Assembly: GCF_006970865.1 (NCBI RefSeq) | Contig: NZ_CP035503.1 | Location: 3,113,001 to 3,177,000, forward strand | From: Rhodoferax sediminis | GTDB lineage: Bacteria > Pseudomonadota > Gammaproteobacteria > Burkholderiales > Burkholderiaceae_C | Length of the DNA stretch: 64,000 nucleotides | Direction of reading: 5' to 3' | Shown here: positions 16,664-25,618 of the stretch, one piece after another | Layout of the letters: every line of letters starts with the position of its first letter | How positions within the stretch are numbered: position 1 is the first letter of the stretch | Program-made: the position numbers and the translations under genes | The notes under the pieces: model-generated | Database searches by the model: none | What the model was told of the DNA's origin: nothing | The model's input: only the letters and a program-made list of their open reading frames with translations

Positions 16664-17914
16664 TCAGGCAGCCACTTCATGCGCCGCCAGCGCCTCATCG
16701 AGCACCTCGACCCAATGCTTCACGGGCGTGGTGGTGCCCGTCTGCAGATGCTGGATGCAGCCGATGTTGGCCGAGACTATGCATTGCGGCGCCAGCGCCG
16801 CGAGGTGCCCCAGCTTGCGGTCGCGCAGCTGGTACGCGAGCTCGGGCTGCAGCACCGAGTAGGTGCCGGCCGAGCCGCAGCACAGGTGGCTCTCGGCGGC
16901 GACCCCAACCTCGAAGCCCAGCGCCTTCAGGTGCGTCTCGACCCCGCCGCGCAGCTGCTGGCCGTGCTGCAGCGTGCAGGGCGGATGGAACGCGAGCTGG
17001 CGCGCCGCATCGCTCACGCGCACCCGGCCCTGCAACTGCGGCACCAGCTCGGGCAGCAGCTCGCTCAGGTCGCGCGTGAGGGCGCTGATGCGCGCGGCCT
17101 TGTCCGCATAGACCGGGTCGTGCGCCAGCGCGTGGCCGTATTCCTTGACCGTCACGCCGCAGCCGGACGCGTTCATCACGATGGCCTCGACCTGGCCGGC
17201 CTGCACCATGGGCCACCAGGCGTCGATGTTGCGGCGCATGTCGGCCTGCCCGCCCGCGGGATCGTTCAGGTGCGTGCGCAGCGCGCCGCAGCAGCCGGCG
17301 CCGGCGGCCACCACGGTCTGGATGCCGGCGGCATCGAGCACGCGCGCGGTGGCGCTGTTGATGTTGGGCAGCATGGCCGGTTGCACGCAACCGGCCAGCA
17401 GCAGCACCTTGCGCGCATGCTCGCGGCTGGGCCAGACCCTGGCGCGGGCGCCGGCCGGCGCGGGCACCTTGTTCTTCAATGCGGCGGGCAGCAGCGGGCG
17501 CACCAGCTGGCCGAGCTTCATGGCCGGCGCAAACAGGGGAGATGTCAGGCCTTCCTTGAGCAGCCAGCGCACGGCCTTCTCGGTGGCCGGGCGCTCGACG
17601 CGCGCTTCGACGAGGTTGCGGCCAATGTCCACCAGGTGCCCGTATTCCACGCCCGAGGGGCAGGTGGTTTCGCAGTTGCGGCAGGTCAGGCAGCGGTCCA
17701 GGTGCAACTGCGTCTTGCGCGTCGGGGTGGCGCCCTCGAGCACCTGCTTCATCAGGTAGATGCGCCCGCGCGGGCCGTCGAGCTCGTCGCCCAACAGCTG
17801 GTAGGTCGGGCAGGTGGCGGTGCAAAAGCCGCAGTGCACGCACTTGCGCAGGATGGCCTCGGCCTCCAGGCCTTCGGGCGTGTTCTGGTATTCGGGGGCG
17901 AGGTGGGTCTGCAT
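16664..17914 (-). CDS. glcF: Glycolate oxidase iron-sulfur subunit GlcF
   Basis: A 416-residue protein with two 4Fe-4S ferredoxin motifs near the N-terminus (C25, C28, C31, C35 and C75, C78, C81, C85). Two CCG-type domains with paired cysteines follow (GCCGALR, LCCGSAGTYS), typical of GlcF and related electron-transfer subunits. ATG 17914 gives the start expected for GlcF; the open frame extends to 18169 but only inside glcE. It begins two bases after the glcE stop. GlcF passes electrons from the flavin subunits to the respiratory chain in the membrane-associated GlcDEF complex. Confidence 0.93.
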   Translation of the reverse strand: MQTHLAPEYQNTPEGLEAEAILRKCVHCGFCTATCPTYQLLGDELDGPRGRIYLMKQVLEGATPTRKTQLHLDRCLTCRNCETTCPSGVEYGHLVDIGRNLVEARVERPATEKAVRWLLKEGLTSPLFAPAMKLGQLVRPLLPAALKNKVPAPAGARARVWPSREHARKVLLLAGCVQPAMLPNINSATARVLDAAGIQTVVAAGAGCCGALRTHLNDPAGGQADMRRNIDAWWPMVQAGQVEAIVMNASGCGVTVKEYGHALAHDPVYADKAARISALTRDLSELLPELVPQLQGRVRVSDAARQLAFHPPCTLQHGQQLRGGVETHLKALGFEVGVAAESHLCCGSAGTYSVLQPELAYQLRDRKLGHLAALAPQCIVSANIGCIQHLQTGTTTPVKHWVEVLDEALAAHEVAA

Positions 17915-17916
17915 GC

Positions 17917-19011
17917 TCAGAACTCGGCGAACATTCGCCCACGGTTGAAAATCCCGGCGGGATCGAATTGCTGCCTCAAGGCGCGGTGGATTCTGTCCAA
18001 AGGCGGCTTCAAGGGAGAAAAAACGGCTGTAGCCACCGCCGACTCTTCGCTGTCCGCTATAAAAAGCGTAGCGTGACCGCCCACGGCCGCAGCCGCCGCG
18101 CGCAGCCGCGGGGCCTGCGCGGCCGGGGCCTTGAGCCAGCGCTGGGCGCCGCCCCATTCGATCAGGCACTCACCAACGTCTAGCGGCGGGGCGCTGTCGG
18201 GCACGCTCATGCGCCACAGGCATTCGTCGCCCTGCCGCGTGAAAAACGACAGGGTCTGCTCGCGCAGCGCGGCCCAGCCCGCGGCCGCCGTGGCGGGGTC
18301 CAGGCGCTCGCCGCCCATGCTGGAGCAGCCCGCTTCGACCGCCGCCACGGCCCCGCGCAGGCGCACCCACAGGGACGGCTGGCCGGCGTCAACCTGCCAG
18401 CAGTTGGCGTTGACCGGGAGCGGCTGGGCGGCCCAGCGGTTGAGCTGCTGGAGTGCTGCGGCCTCATTGAGCTGGAAGCGCAAGGTGGCTTGCCTCTGTG
18501 CCACCGGCAACACCTTGAGCGACACCTCGGTGATGACGCCCAGGGTGCCGAGCGAGCCCGCCATCAGGCGGCTGACGTCGTAGCCCGCCACGTTTTTCAT
18601 GACCTGGCCGCCAAAGCTCAGCAGCTCGCCCCGGCCGCCGAGAAGGGTCACGCCGAGCATGTAGTCGCGCAGCGCACCCACGGCCGCGCGCGCCGGGCCA
18701 TTCAGTCCGGCCCCCACCATGCCGCCGACGGTCGCTCCGGCCCCAAAGTACGGCGGCTCGAAGGGCAGGCACTGCCCCTGCTCGGCCAGCTCCGCTTCCA
18801 GCGCAGCCAGTGGGGTGCCGGCGCGCGCGGTCACCACCAGCTCGCTCGGCTCGTAGCTGGTGACGCCCGTCAACGGTGTCATGTCGAGCAGCTCGCCGAT
18901 CAATGTCTGCCCGTAGAAATCCTTGCTGCCGCTGCCGCGGATGCGCAGCGGCGTGGCGCCGGCGGCGGCAGCGCGCACGCGCTCCACGATGTGTTGCAGG
19001 GCGGGTTCCAT
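17917..19011 (-). CDS. glcE: Glycolate oxidase FAD-binding subunit GlcE
   Basis: A 364-residue FAD-binding type 4 (PCMH) protein, shorter than GlcD, as usual for GlcE. The FAD-binding region is RIRGSGSKDFYG near the N-terminus and GATVGGMVGAGLNGP around residues 100-115, followed by the KNVAGYD motif typical of GlcE. It lies between glcD and glcF with 12 and 2 bases of spacing. All three subunits are required in characterised glycolate oxidases, which oxidise glycolate to glyoxylate and often also accept D-lactate or other 2-hydroxy acids. Confidence 0.92.
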   Translation of the reverse strand: MEPALQHIVERVRAAAAGATPLRIRGSGSKDFYGQTLIGELLDMTPLTGVTSYEPSELVVTARAGTPLAALEAELAEQGQCLPFEPPYFGAGATVGGMVGAGLNGPARAAVGALRDYMLGVTLLGGRGELLSFGGQVMKNVAGYDVSRLMAGSLGTLGVITEVSLKVLPVAQRQATLRFQLNEAAALQQLNRWAAQPLPVNANCWQVDAGQPSLWVRLRGAVAAVEAGCSSMGGERLDPATAAAGWAALREQTLSFFTRQGDECLWRMSVPDSAPPLDVGECLIEWGGAQRWLKAPAAQAPRLRAAAAAVGGHATLFIADSEESAVATAVFSPLKPPLDRIHRALRQQFDPAGIFNRGRMFAEF

Positions 19012-19023
19012 GTGTGCGGCCCT

Positions 19024-20523
19024 TCAGAAGCGAGGCAGTTCGGGATGCGCGATCTGGCCGCCGCGCACCACCATCTTGCCGTACTCGGCGCAGCGCTGCA
19101 GGGTCGGAATGACCTTGCCCGGATTCAGCAGCCCTTTAGGGTCAAAGGCCCGCTTGACGCCGAACATCTGCTCGTTCTCCGCGGCCGTGAACTGCACGCA
19201 CATGCTGTTGAGTTTTTCCACGCCCACGCCATGCTCGCCCGTCACGGTGCCGCCCATGGCCACGCTGGTCTCCAGAATGTCGGCGCCGAACAGCTCACAG
19301 CGGTGCAGCTCGTCCGGGTCGTTGGCATCGAACAGCACCAGCGGATGCAGGTTGCCGTCGCCCGCGTGGAACACGTTGCAGCAGCGCAAGGCGTATTTCT
19401 TTTCCATCTCCTGAATCGCCAGCAGGATGTCGGCCAGGCGCTTGCGCGGGATGGTGGAGTCCAGGCACATGTAGTCGGGACTGATGCGCCCCGAGGCGGG
19501 GAAGGCGTTCTTGCGTCCGCTCCAGAATTTCAGGCGCTCGGCCTCGTCCCGGCTGACCTGGATGGCGGTGGCGCCGCAGCGCTCCAGCACCTCGCTCATG
19601 CGGGCGATCTCCTCTGCCACTTCTTCGGGCGTACCGTCGCTCTCGCACAGCAAAATCGCCTCGGCATTCAGGTCGTAGCCGGCGTGCACGAAGTCTTCCA
19701 CGGCCGCTGTCATGGGCTTGTCCATCATCTCCAGGCCGGCCGGAATGATGCCGGCCGCAATCACCATGGCCACGGCGTCGCCCGCGCGGCGCACGTCGTC
19801 GAAGCTGGCCATGATGCAGCGCGCCAGCAGCGGCTTGGGGATCAGTTTGACGGTGACCTCGGTGGTCACGGCCAGCATGCCCTCCGAGCCGATCACCAGC
19901 GCGAGCAGATCCAGCCCGGCGGCATCCAGCGCATCGCTGCCGAACTCGACGGCCTCGCCTTCGATGGTGAAGCCCTTGACCTTGAGCACGTTGTGCACCG
20001 TCAGGCCGTACTTGAGGCAGTGCACGCCGCCCGAGTTCTCGGCCACGTTGCCGCCGATGGTGCAGGCAATCTGGCTCGACGGGTCGGGCGCGTAGTACAG
20101 GCCGTGCGGCGCCGCCGCCTCGGAGATGGCCAGGTTGCGCACGCCGCACTGCACCAGCGCGGTACGGCTGGCCGGGTCGATCTTCAGGATCTTGTTGAAC
20201 TTGGCCAGGCTCAGCGTCACGCCCAGTGCGTGCGGCATGGCGCCGCCCGACAGGCCAGTGCCGGCGCCGCGCGCCACCACCGGCACCTCCAGCGCGTGGC
20301 AAGTCTGCAGCACAGCCTGCACCTGCTCATAGGTTTCGGGCAGGGCCACGGCCAGCGGGCGCTGACGGTAGGCGGTCAGGCCGTCGCACTCGTAAGGCGT
20401 GGTGTCTTCCGCCTGCCAGAGCAGCGCATGCGCAGGCAAAACGGCCTGTAGCCCTTTTACTATCTTGGCTTGCAGCTCTGCTTTTTGTAGCAGCTCTGGT
20501 TCGAGGGATGAGGGGGCGTTCAT
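19024..20523 (-). CDS. glcD: Glycolate oxidase catalytic FAD subunit GlcD
   Basis: A 499-residue FAD-linked 2-hydroxyacid oxidase. The PCMH-type FAD-binding motif is VVARGAGTGLSGGA, followed by IGGNVAENSGG. The C-terminal FAD-linked oxidase domain holds the HAGDGNLHP and TGEHGVG metal/substrate motifs. ATG 20523 was selected over the frame extension to 20592 because it restores the family N-terminus and leaves 34 bases after the Bug receptor stop. It is the first of the glcDEF genes and is probably transcribed together with the AcnX and sulfatase genes upstream, which suggests the pathway delivers a 2-hydroxy acid. Confidence 0.93.
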   Translation of the reverse strand: MNAPSSLEPELLQKAELQAKIVKGLQAVLPAHALLWQAEDTTPYECDGLTAYRQRPLAVALPETYEQVQAVLQTCHALEVPVVARGAGTGLSGGAMPHALGVTLSLAKFNKILKIDPASRTALVQCGVRNLAISEAAAPHGLYYAPDPSSQIACTIGGNVAENSGGVHCLKYGLTVHNVLKVKGFTIEGEAVEFGSDALDAAGLDLLALVIGSEGMLAVTTEVTVKLIPKPLLARCIMASFDDVRRAGDAVAMVIAAGIIPAGLEMMDKPMTAAVEDFVHAGYDLNAEAILLCESDGTPEEVAEEIARMSEVLERCGATAIQVSRDEAERLKFWSGRKNAFPASGRISPDYMCLDSTIPRKRLADILLAIQEMEKKYALRCCNVFHAGDGNLHPLVLFDANDPDELHRCELFGADILETSVAMGGTVTGEHGVGVEKLNSMCVQFTAAENEQMFGVKRAFDPKGLLNPGKVIPTLQRCAEYGKMVVRGGQIAHPELPRF

Positions 20524-20557
20524 GGTGTGCGCCGTTGCTATTGACCTGAAAATGAAA

Positions 20558-21532
20558 TCAATTCTCGAAATGGATGCCGCGCTCCTTGGCAATCACCTGG
20601 TACCGCCGACGCTCGGCCGCAAGGAAGTCGGTGAACTCGGTGCCGCGCAGCCCCAACGGCTCGACTCCTCCATCAAGCAGGCTTTCCCGAACGACGGGCT
20701 CACGCACGATGACCGCAATCTCCTTGCCGAGCCGCTCAACGATGGCCGTAGGTGTCTTGGCGGGGGCAAACACCCCCATCCAGTTGGAAAAACGGTAGTC
20801 CTTCATGCCGGGGGACTCCGACACCGAAGGAACGTCCGGCATCGCCGACGAGCGCTTGATCGTCGTCACAGCAAGCACCTTGAGCTTGCCCGCCTTTGCC
20901 TGCGCAATGATGGGCGGCATTCCCACGATCGCCATTGACACCTGGTTGCCGAGCAGATCACCCACGGCTGGCGCCGCGCCCCGGTACGGGATTTGCACGA
21001 TCGACGTGCCAAAAGCCTTGTTGAGCGCTTCGCCCGCGAAGTTCATGGAACTGCCCGTGCCCGGCGTGGCATAGCTGAGCTTGCCGGGATGGGTCTTCGC
21101 ATAGGCCATTAGCTCGGACAGGTTTTTCGCGGGAACGGAGGGGTTCACCACCACAACGAGCGGCGTCTCGCCCGCAAGCACCACCGGTGCGAAGGCCGTC
21201 TCGGCGTTGTACGGCGTCTTTTGCCCCGCCGCCGGGCCGACGATCACTTCCGCTGGCGATGCCAACAGCAAGGTATAGCCGTCCGGGCGCGCCCGGGCGA
21301 CCATGTCTGCCCCGAGCGCTCCACTCGCGCCGGGGCGATTCTCCACCAAGACAGGCTGCTTCAGGGCCTCTGCCAGGCCTTTCGCAAGCGTGCGGGCCAC
21401 GAAGTCCAGGCCACCGCCTGCCGGATACGCAACGATGAGGCGAATCGGCTTGTCCGGAAAGGTCTGGCTATGGGTTGGCGGGGCCAACGCGAGGGTTGCC
21501 AGGGCCAAAGAGGCCAGCAGGGCGATTTTCAT
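20558..21532 (-). CDS. Bug/TctC-family periplasmic receptor
   Basis: A 324-residue tripartite-tricarboxylate-type binding protein with a signal peptide (MKIALLASLALATLAL, cleavage near THSQ). The mature N-terminus is PDKPIRLIVAYPAGGGLD, and the ENRPGASGALGADMVARA segment forms the carboxylate-binding loop. The start is ATG 21532 with an AAGGACT ribosome site; the frame open to 21622 lacks one. No tctA or tctB membrane genes lie near it. Many Burkholderiales Bug proteins are orphans of this kind and act as receptors or share transporters. It sits between the aconitase X small subunit (22 bases) and glcD (34 bases). Confidence 0.9.
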   Translation of the reverse strand: MKIALLASLALATLALAPPTHSQTFPDKPIRLIVAYPAGGGLDFVARTLAKGLAEALKQPVLVENRPGASGALGADMVARARPDGYTLLLASPAEVIVGPAAGQKTPYNAETAFAPVVLAGETPLVVVVNPSVPAKNLSELMAYAKTHPGKLSYATPGTGSSMNFAGEALNKAFGTSIVQIPYRGAAPAVGDLLGNQVSMAIVGMPPIIAQAKAGKLKVLAVTTIKRSSAMPDVPSVSESPGMKDYRFSNWMGVFAPAKTPTAIVERLGKEIAVIVREPVVRESLLDGGVEPLGLRGTEFTDFLAAERRRYQVIAKERGIHFEN

Positions 21533-21554
21533 GGAAGTCCTTTTGAATTCGTTG

Positions 21555-22040
21555 TTACGCGCCGGGCTCAATGCGAGGCCTCGCGTCCACGGGCAGCGGC
21601 ACGGCGCCTGCATGCCCAGCATCGGCTTGACGCGATACCACTTCGATCACGCGCCGGCCGGCGTCGACCCGCACCCAGTCACCGGTGCGCACGACACTCG
21701 CAGGCTCGGGCTCCCAGCCTTCGGTGATCACGATATCGGCGAAGATCGCCCCTTGCACCATGACCGGATTGGTCACGCCGAACACGAGGGCCTTGGGCGC
21801 CAGGCCCTTGCACTTCAAGTCGTAGTAGGCCCACCCCGCCGCAACGCCGCCCTTGGCGGTCGGAAAAAAGCAGATCTTGTCGACGATGCTCTCGCCTTCA
21901 AGCGCATGGCCCGGCTTGGTGATCAGGCCGCTCCAGCGATCCAGGTCGTAGCGCGGCGAGAAGCCTTCCGTCGAAACCAGGGCCTCGCCCTCAACCACCG
22001 GCCCGTACGCCCGGTTCACCCGTATCGTGGTGTCACTCAT
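21555..22040 (-). CDS. Aconitase X swivelling-domain (small) subunit
   Basis: A 161-residue protein of the DUF126 type, the detached swivelling domain of two-subunit aconitase X dehydratases. ATG 22040 overlaps the large-subunit stop by four bases, so the two are coupled in translation; a good GGAG site precedes it. The segment PTAKGGVAAGWAYYDL lies where hydroxyproline-type members carry a Gly/Ser-rich loop with the catalytic serine. No serine is present there, so it may belong to a subclass with different chemistry. The substrate is unknown. Confidence 0.82.
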   Translation of the reverse strand: MSDTTIRVNRAYGPVVEGEALVSTEGFSPRYDLDRWSGLITKPGHALEGESIVDKICFFPTAKGGVAAGWAYYDLKCKGLAPKALVFGVTNPVMVQGAIFADIVITEGWEPEPASVVRTGDWVRVDAGRRVIEVVSRQADAGHAGAVPLPVDARPRIEPGA

Positions 22041-23278
22041 GCAAGTCTCCCGGTGCACGCGACGTCAACGCATTGCGCCGTGGTGCGCAGGATGGTGTTG
22101 AAGCGATGCGCACCGATGATGTTCACCAGCTTCGCGGAATTGGAGACCATGTTGGTCCAGCCATTCTGGATACGCATCGCCGACAGATTCTGGAGAATAT
22201 AAAAGCACACCCCTTCGAGAATCGTGACACCCGCGGCCTCGAGGATTGCTGCGTAACCGATACCCCGGGCTTGGGCAAGCACCGCACTATTGGTGGTAAC
22301 GAAGCAGCTCGATCCGGGCTGCACACGGCGACCTTCGAACAGCTCGGCCAGGCGTTTCATCTCGAACAACGATTGCTGCGGCCCCGAGAACACCACCAGC
22401 CGCGCGTCACCATCACCCAGCCCGAAGCCGGCATAGGCGCGCTCCAGGGCGGCATTGTCGATGACCAATGTTTCGCCGGGTGCGCCGCCATGAAACGCGG
22501 CCTCGAGGGTCGGGGCTTCCGGCGTGACGCCGACGAAATGAAACATACCCATCGACCCGTAACTAGCCAGCGCCGCACCAAGGTGCTTGAGTTCGTCGGC
22601 GCTCGGCGAACCGTGGTAACCATGGAACACAGGCACCGCATAGTAGTCCTGGTGCGGCTGCCCAACCAACTTGCCCAGCAACCCCCAGTCTGCGAGGTCA
22701 GCCAGTTCGGCGTCGATCCGCACCGCGAATGTGCCTTTGCGATGCGCGTCGAGATGGAAACCGTATTCGGGTGTGCGACCGGTAATGGCGGCCGCCAGCG
22801 CCGCCGGTCCGGCTTCGAAGTTGGATCGGGCACCGAGCACCGAATTGGCGTAGATCACCGTGCCGGTGTCACCCCACGCCACATGCTCACCCATATGGGG
22901 CTGGTACACCGTCTGATAGTTAATGCAGGTGTCGGTGGTGACCACATCGAGTTTGCGCAGTTGCTGGATCAGTTGACGCTCCTTGCCGACCTCGGCCGGG
23001 GTCTGGCCAAGCGCATCACAATGAGCGAAATCAATGCAGCGCGCATTGGTGGTCACGTTGACCTTGCAGGGGGTATCGTGCGCGGCAAACGCCTTCAACC
23101 AAGCAAGGCCGCCGTCGCCCATGACCTCGATGTCGCCCATCATGTGGACGTTCGAGACCGGTACGAAGCGCTGGGCGCCCCAGAACTCACCCACCTTCTT
23201 CTGGTAGGCAATGGCAGTTTGCAGCGCCTCGCCGTGATCGCCATCGAGCATCGCCTGCTCAAGCGTTGAAAGGTCCAT
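22037..23278 (-). CDS. Aconitase X catalytic (large) subunit
   Basis: A 413-residue protein of the DUF521 aconitase X family, the iron-sulfur hydro-lyase subunit. Cysteines that could bind the cluster include C118 in TTDTCINYQ and later ones in GSSCFVTTN and GVCFYIL. Known family members dehydrate cis-3-hydroxy-L-proline (bacteria) or mevalonate 5-phosphate (archaea). Neither pathway is represented by the neighbours here, which are a sulfatase, redox enzymes and glycolate oxidase. It is therefore best described as a hydroxy-acid dehydratase of unknown substrate. The gene starts 49 bases after the sulfatase stop and is in the same run. Confidence 0.85.
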   Translation of the reverse strand: MDLSTLEQAMLDGDHGEALQTAIAYQKKVGEFWGAQRFVPVSNVHMMGDIEVMGDGGLAWLKAFAAHDTPCKVNVTTNARCIDFAHCDALGQTPAEVGKERQLIQQLRKLDVVTTDTCINYQTVYQPHMGEHVAWGDTGTVIYANSVLGARSNFEAGPAALAAAITGRTPEYGFHLDAHRKGTFAVRIDAELADLADWGLLGKLVGQPHQDYYAVPVFHGYHGSPSADELKHLGAALASYGSMGMFHFVGVTPEAPTLEAAFHGGAPGETLVIDNAALERAYAGFGLGDGDARLVVFSGPQQSLFEMKRLAELFEGRRVQPGSSCFVTTNSAVLAQARGIGYAAILEAAGVTILEGVCFYILQNLSAMRIQNGWTNMVSNSAKLVNIIGAHRFNTILRTTAQCVDVACTGRLA

Positions 23279-23327
23279 CGGTGCCAGCCCCTTTTTTGGT
23301 CAGTCTTTCGAATGGATTGATTTCCGT

Positions 23328-24782
23328 TTAGTCGAAGTTGTGCGCTGCGCCCGGAGCCGGCGAGAAGCCGAGGTCGCCCCGTGCAATCACAGCTTCTCGC
23401 CCACCGAACTTATTCAACAACTCAGCCTGGCGAGCCTTGGCCCTGCGATCGACTTCGTCAGGGTCGCACATGGCCAACAATCGCTGCCGACACTCCTTGA
23501 GCGCTGCGGCGTATGCGGGCTGAGCCGACACATCCGTGAGCTCCTCCGGATCCGCCTCAAGGTCGAACAACTGGGCCGGATATCCCGCGTATTGGATGTA
23601 CTTGTAGCGGCCGTGCCGAATCATGAATGAGCCTGTGGTTGAACCCATGCCGTGGTATTCGACCATGACGTTGCGATCCGGCTGCTCTCCCTTTGCCATG
23701 TCGAATAGAGACGTACCCGGAAAGCCCTCGCGCAACTGAGGATCCAGCTCACCCACCGCATCGAGGACGAAGGGGTACACATCGACGTGACTGACCGGCG
23801 TTTCGATGACGTTGCCGGCCGGAATGTCGGTGCCGGCGATGATCAACGGAACCCCAGCGGCCTCTTCGAACATTGTTGATTTACCCCACAGGCCGCGCGT
23901 GCCCATGTTGTCACCATGGTCGGCCGTGTACATGATGCGGGTGTTATCGGCCAAGCCCGCGTCCTCAAGAGTATTCATTACTTTGCCGACGTTCTCATCG
24001 AGGAACGAGCACAGGCCGTAGTAGCCAGCGATGGCCTTCTTGACCGTCTCTTTGTCAAAGTAGTCGTCGTAATTGAAGGAGTTGCGATAGTCAACCAGGG
24101 ACGGGTAATTCGGCCGTTCGGACTTCTCGTAAAGCTTGGGCATCGGCAGATTCTGGTTGTAGTAGCGGTAGTAATGTTCGGCCGGCGCCGTCAGCGGGAA
24201 GTGCGGGCACACCAACGACACGAACAGAACCCATGGCTTGTCGCTCTGGCGCTGTGCCGCCTCGCGCAGCCAGATTTGAGCCCGCGACACGATCTCGCGG
24301 TCGTAGAACGTGTACTGGCTTTCGCCCGGACCGGCGAAGCGCTCCATCTTGTAGGCACCCTTGCGAACGGGCAAGTCGCTGCGCACCAGACCCATTAAGT
24401 CGCCACCCTGGATGACGTGCATCGGGATGATTTCCTCCGTGAAGCCATGGTCCACATAGGACAAGTCGAAATGCAACTTACCGATCGAAACGACGTCGTG
24501 GGTGCGATCGCGCAGGACGTGATGCCAGCTGGGCACACGGCCGTCGTAAGGGTCGGCGTTATCCCAGTAGCCAACCTGATGGATGTATTTGCCAACGGCA
24601 AATGACGCACGCGCCGGAATGCACACCGGGCTGGTGCAATAGGCACGTGAGAAGCGCGTACCGCGCGCCGCGAGCGCATCCAGGTTGGGGGTTTTGACGA
24701 TATCGTGGCCGTAGCAGCCAAGCGCTTTTGGCGAATGCTCGTCCGACATGATGATGACGAGATTTTGCGGTTTGGTTTTCAT
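23328..24782 (-). CDS. Type I sulfatase (formylglycine-dependent sulfate ester hydrolase)
   Basis: A 484-residue alkaline-phosphatase-fold sulfatase. The first metal site is at MSDEHSP (D14), and the sulfatase signature C54-I-P-A-R58 marks C54 for oxidation to formylglycine. Later metal residues lie in YTADHGDNMGTRGLWGKS. ATG 24782 follows an AGGAG site; an earlier ATG at 24803 is less likely. No signal peptide is seen, so the enzyme should be cytoplasmic and its sulfated substrate must be imported, consistent with the transporters in the run. The C-terminus resembles choline-sulfatase-like proteins, but no choline or betaine genes are beside it. The substrate is unknown. No formylglycine-generating enzyme gene is in the window. 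Confidence 0.88.
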   Translation of the reverse strand: MKTKPQNLVIIMSDEHSPKALGCYGHDIVKTPNLDALAARGTRFSRAYCTSPVCIPARASFAVGKYIHQVGYWDNADPYDGRVPSWHHVLRDRTHDVVSIGKLHFDLSYVDHGFTEEIIPMHVIQGGDLMGLVRSDLPVRKGAYKMERFAGPGESQYTFYDREIVSRAQIWLREAAQRQSDKPWVLFVSLVCPHFPLTAPAEHYYRYYNQNLPMPKLYEKSERPNYPSLVDYRNSFNYDDYFDKETVKKAIAGYYGLCSFLDENVGKVMNTLEDAGLADNTRIMYTADHGDNMGTRGLWGKSTMFEEAAGVPLIIAGTDIPAGNVIETPVSHVDVYPFVLDAVGELDPQLREGFPGTSLFDMAKGEQPDRNVMVEYHGMGSTTGSFMIRHGRYKYIQYAGYPAQLFDLEADPEELTDVSAQPAYAAALKECRQRLLAMCDPDEVDRRAKARQAELLNKFGGREAVIARGDLGFSPAPGAAHNFD

Positions 24783-24826
24783 TTCAACTCCTGTGCATTT
24801 CATTTAATAGGGAGGCAGCGACGTGG

Positions 24827-25618
24827 TCAGGCGCCTGGCGATGAAGATGGGTGTTCCGGAAACTGGAGCACACGCGAATTGGGGGCGATAAAAAATTCCT
24901 GGTAATACACGCAGATGTCGCGTCCGGCACGTGTGTTCGCCCGCATGAAGATTCCGGATGTCCCGTGCGGCACCTCGATGTGGTCGCAGGCCTCGTCATC
25001 AAAAGTGGCGATGCTCACGAGATGTGTGATCTCGGTGATCGGTAGCAGGCATTGGCTGGCGATCACCTGCTTGAAATTGGCGCCGTGGAGCTGCTTCATT
25101 GGCATGTCCCACAGCCGTTTTAGCAGCGACCGGTCGGCATAGAAGCGGGAGAAGATCTTGAACTCGTCGTTGACGTTGATGACGCGATCGAGCCGCATCA
25201 CCTCACGGCTCTCGTTGCCAAGATAGCGTGTCCACGGCCCCGTCTCATCGACCACGACACGCTGGGTCGCCTTCGAGTAAATCGGCAACAAGGTCTTGCC
25301 GTCGTCCGCGACAAAGCGGCAGTGCCAAGGGTCGTGCAATTCTCGCTGCCTTTCGGCGACGAAGCTGCCCAGACCATGTTGGCGCACCACCAATCCCTGC
25401 TCCGCCAGTTGACGAAGCGCGCGCTGCACAGTGCCGAGGCTGAACGGCGTCAGCGCTGTCAGTTCCTCCTCGGCAGGCAGGCGGTCGCCCGGGCGCCACA
25501 GTCCGCGCTTGATAGCTTCGAGCATTGCGTTGCACAAGCGCTGATACTTGGGCAGCCCGCTGCGATCCTGCTGATACAGGTTTTCGAAAACCTCAATGTG
25601 GCGAGCTTCGGCGTTCAT
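24827..25618 (-). CDS. GntR-family regulator with UTRA effector domain (HutC type)
   Basis: A 263-residue regulator: N-terminal winged helix about residues 15-85 (YQRLCNAMLEAIKRGLWRPGDRLPAEEELT), then a UTRA ligand domain of about 140 residues. Its start overlaps the end of the GMC oxidoreductase gene by four bases, so it is embedded in the catabolic run rather than standing apart. It is the only DNA-binding regulator encoded within the 20-kb minus-strand cluster. It is the leading candidate for binding the repeated operators at 32648-32667 and 35555-35574 (inference). Effectors of UTRA proteins are usually small metabolites of the regulated pathway. Confidence 0.85.
   Translation of the reverse strand: MNAEARHIEVFENLYQQDRSGLPKYQRLCNAMLEAIKRGLWRPGDRLPAEEELTALTPFSLGTVQRALRQLAEQGLVVRQHGLGSFVAERQRELHDPWHCRFVADDGKTLLPIYSKATQRVVVDETGPWTRYLGNESREVMRLDRVINVNDEFKIFSRFYADRSLLKRLWDMPMKQLHGANFKQVIASQCLLPITEITHLVSIATFDDEACDHIEVPHGTSGIFMRANTRAGRDICVYYQEFFIAPNSRVLQFPEHPSSSPGA

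Noticed and set aside
18490..20451. 653-codon plus-strand open frame
   Set aside because: It is antisense to glcE and glcD, which have clear family motifs. The product is His/Gly/Ala-rich with no recognisable domain, as expected from the reverse of GC-rich codons.
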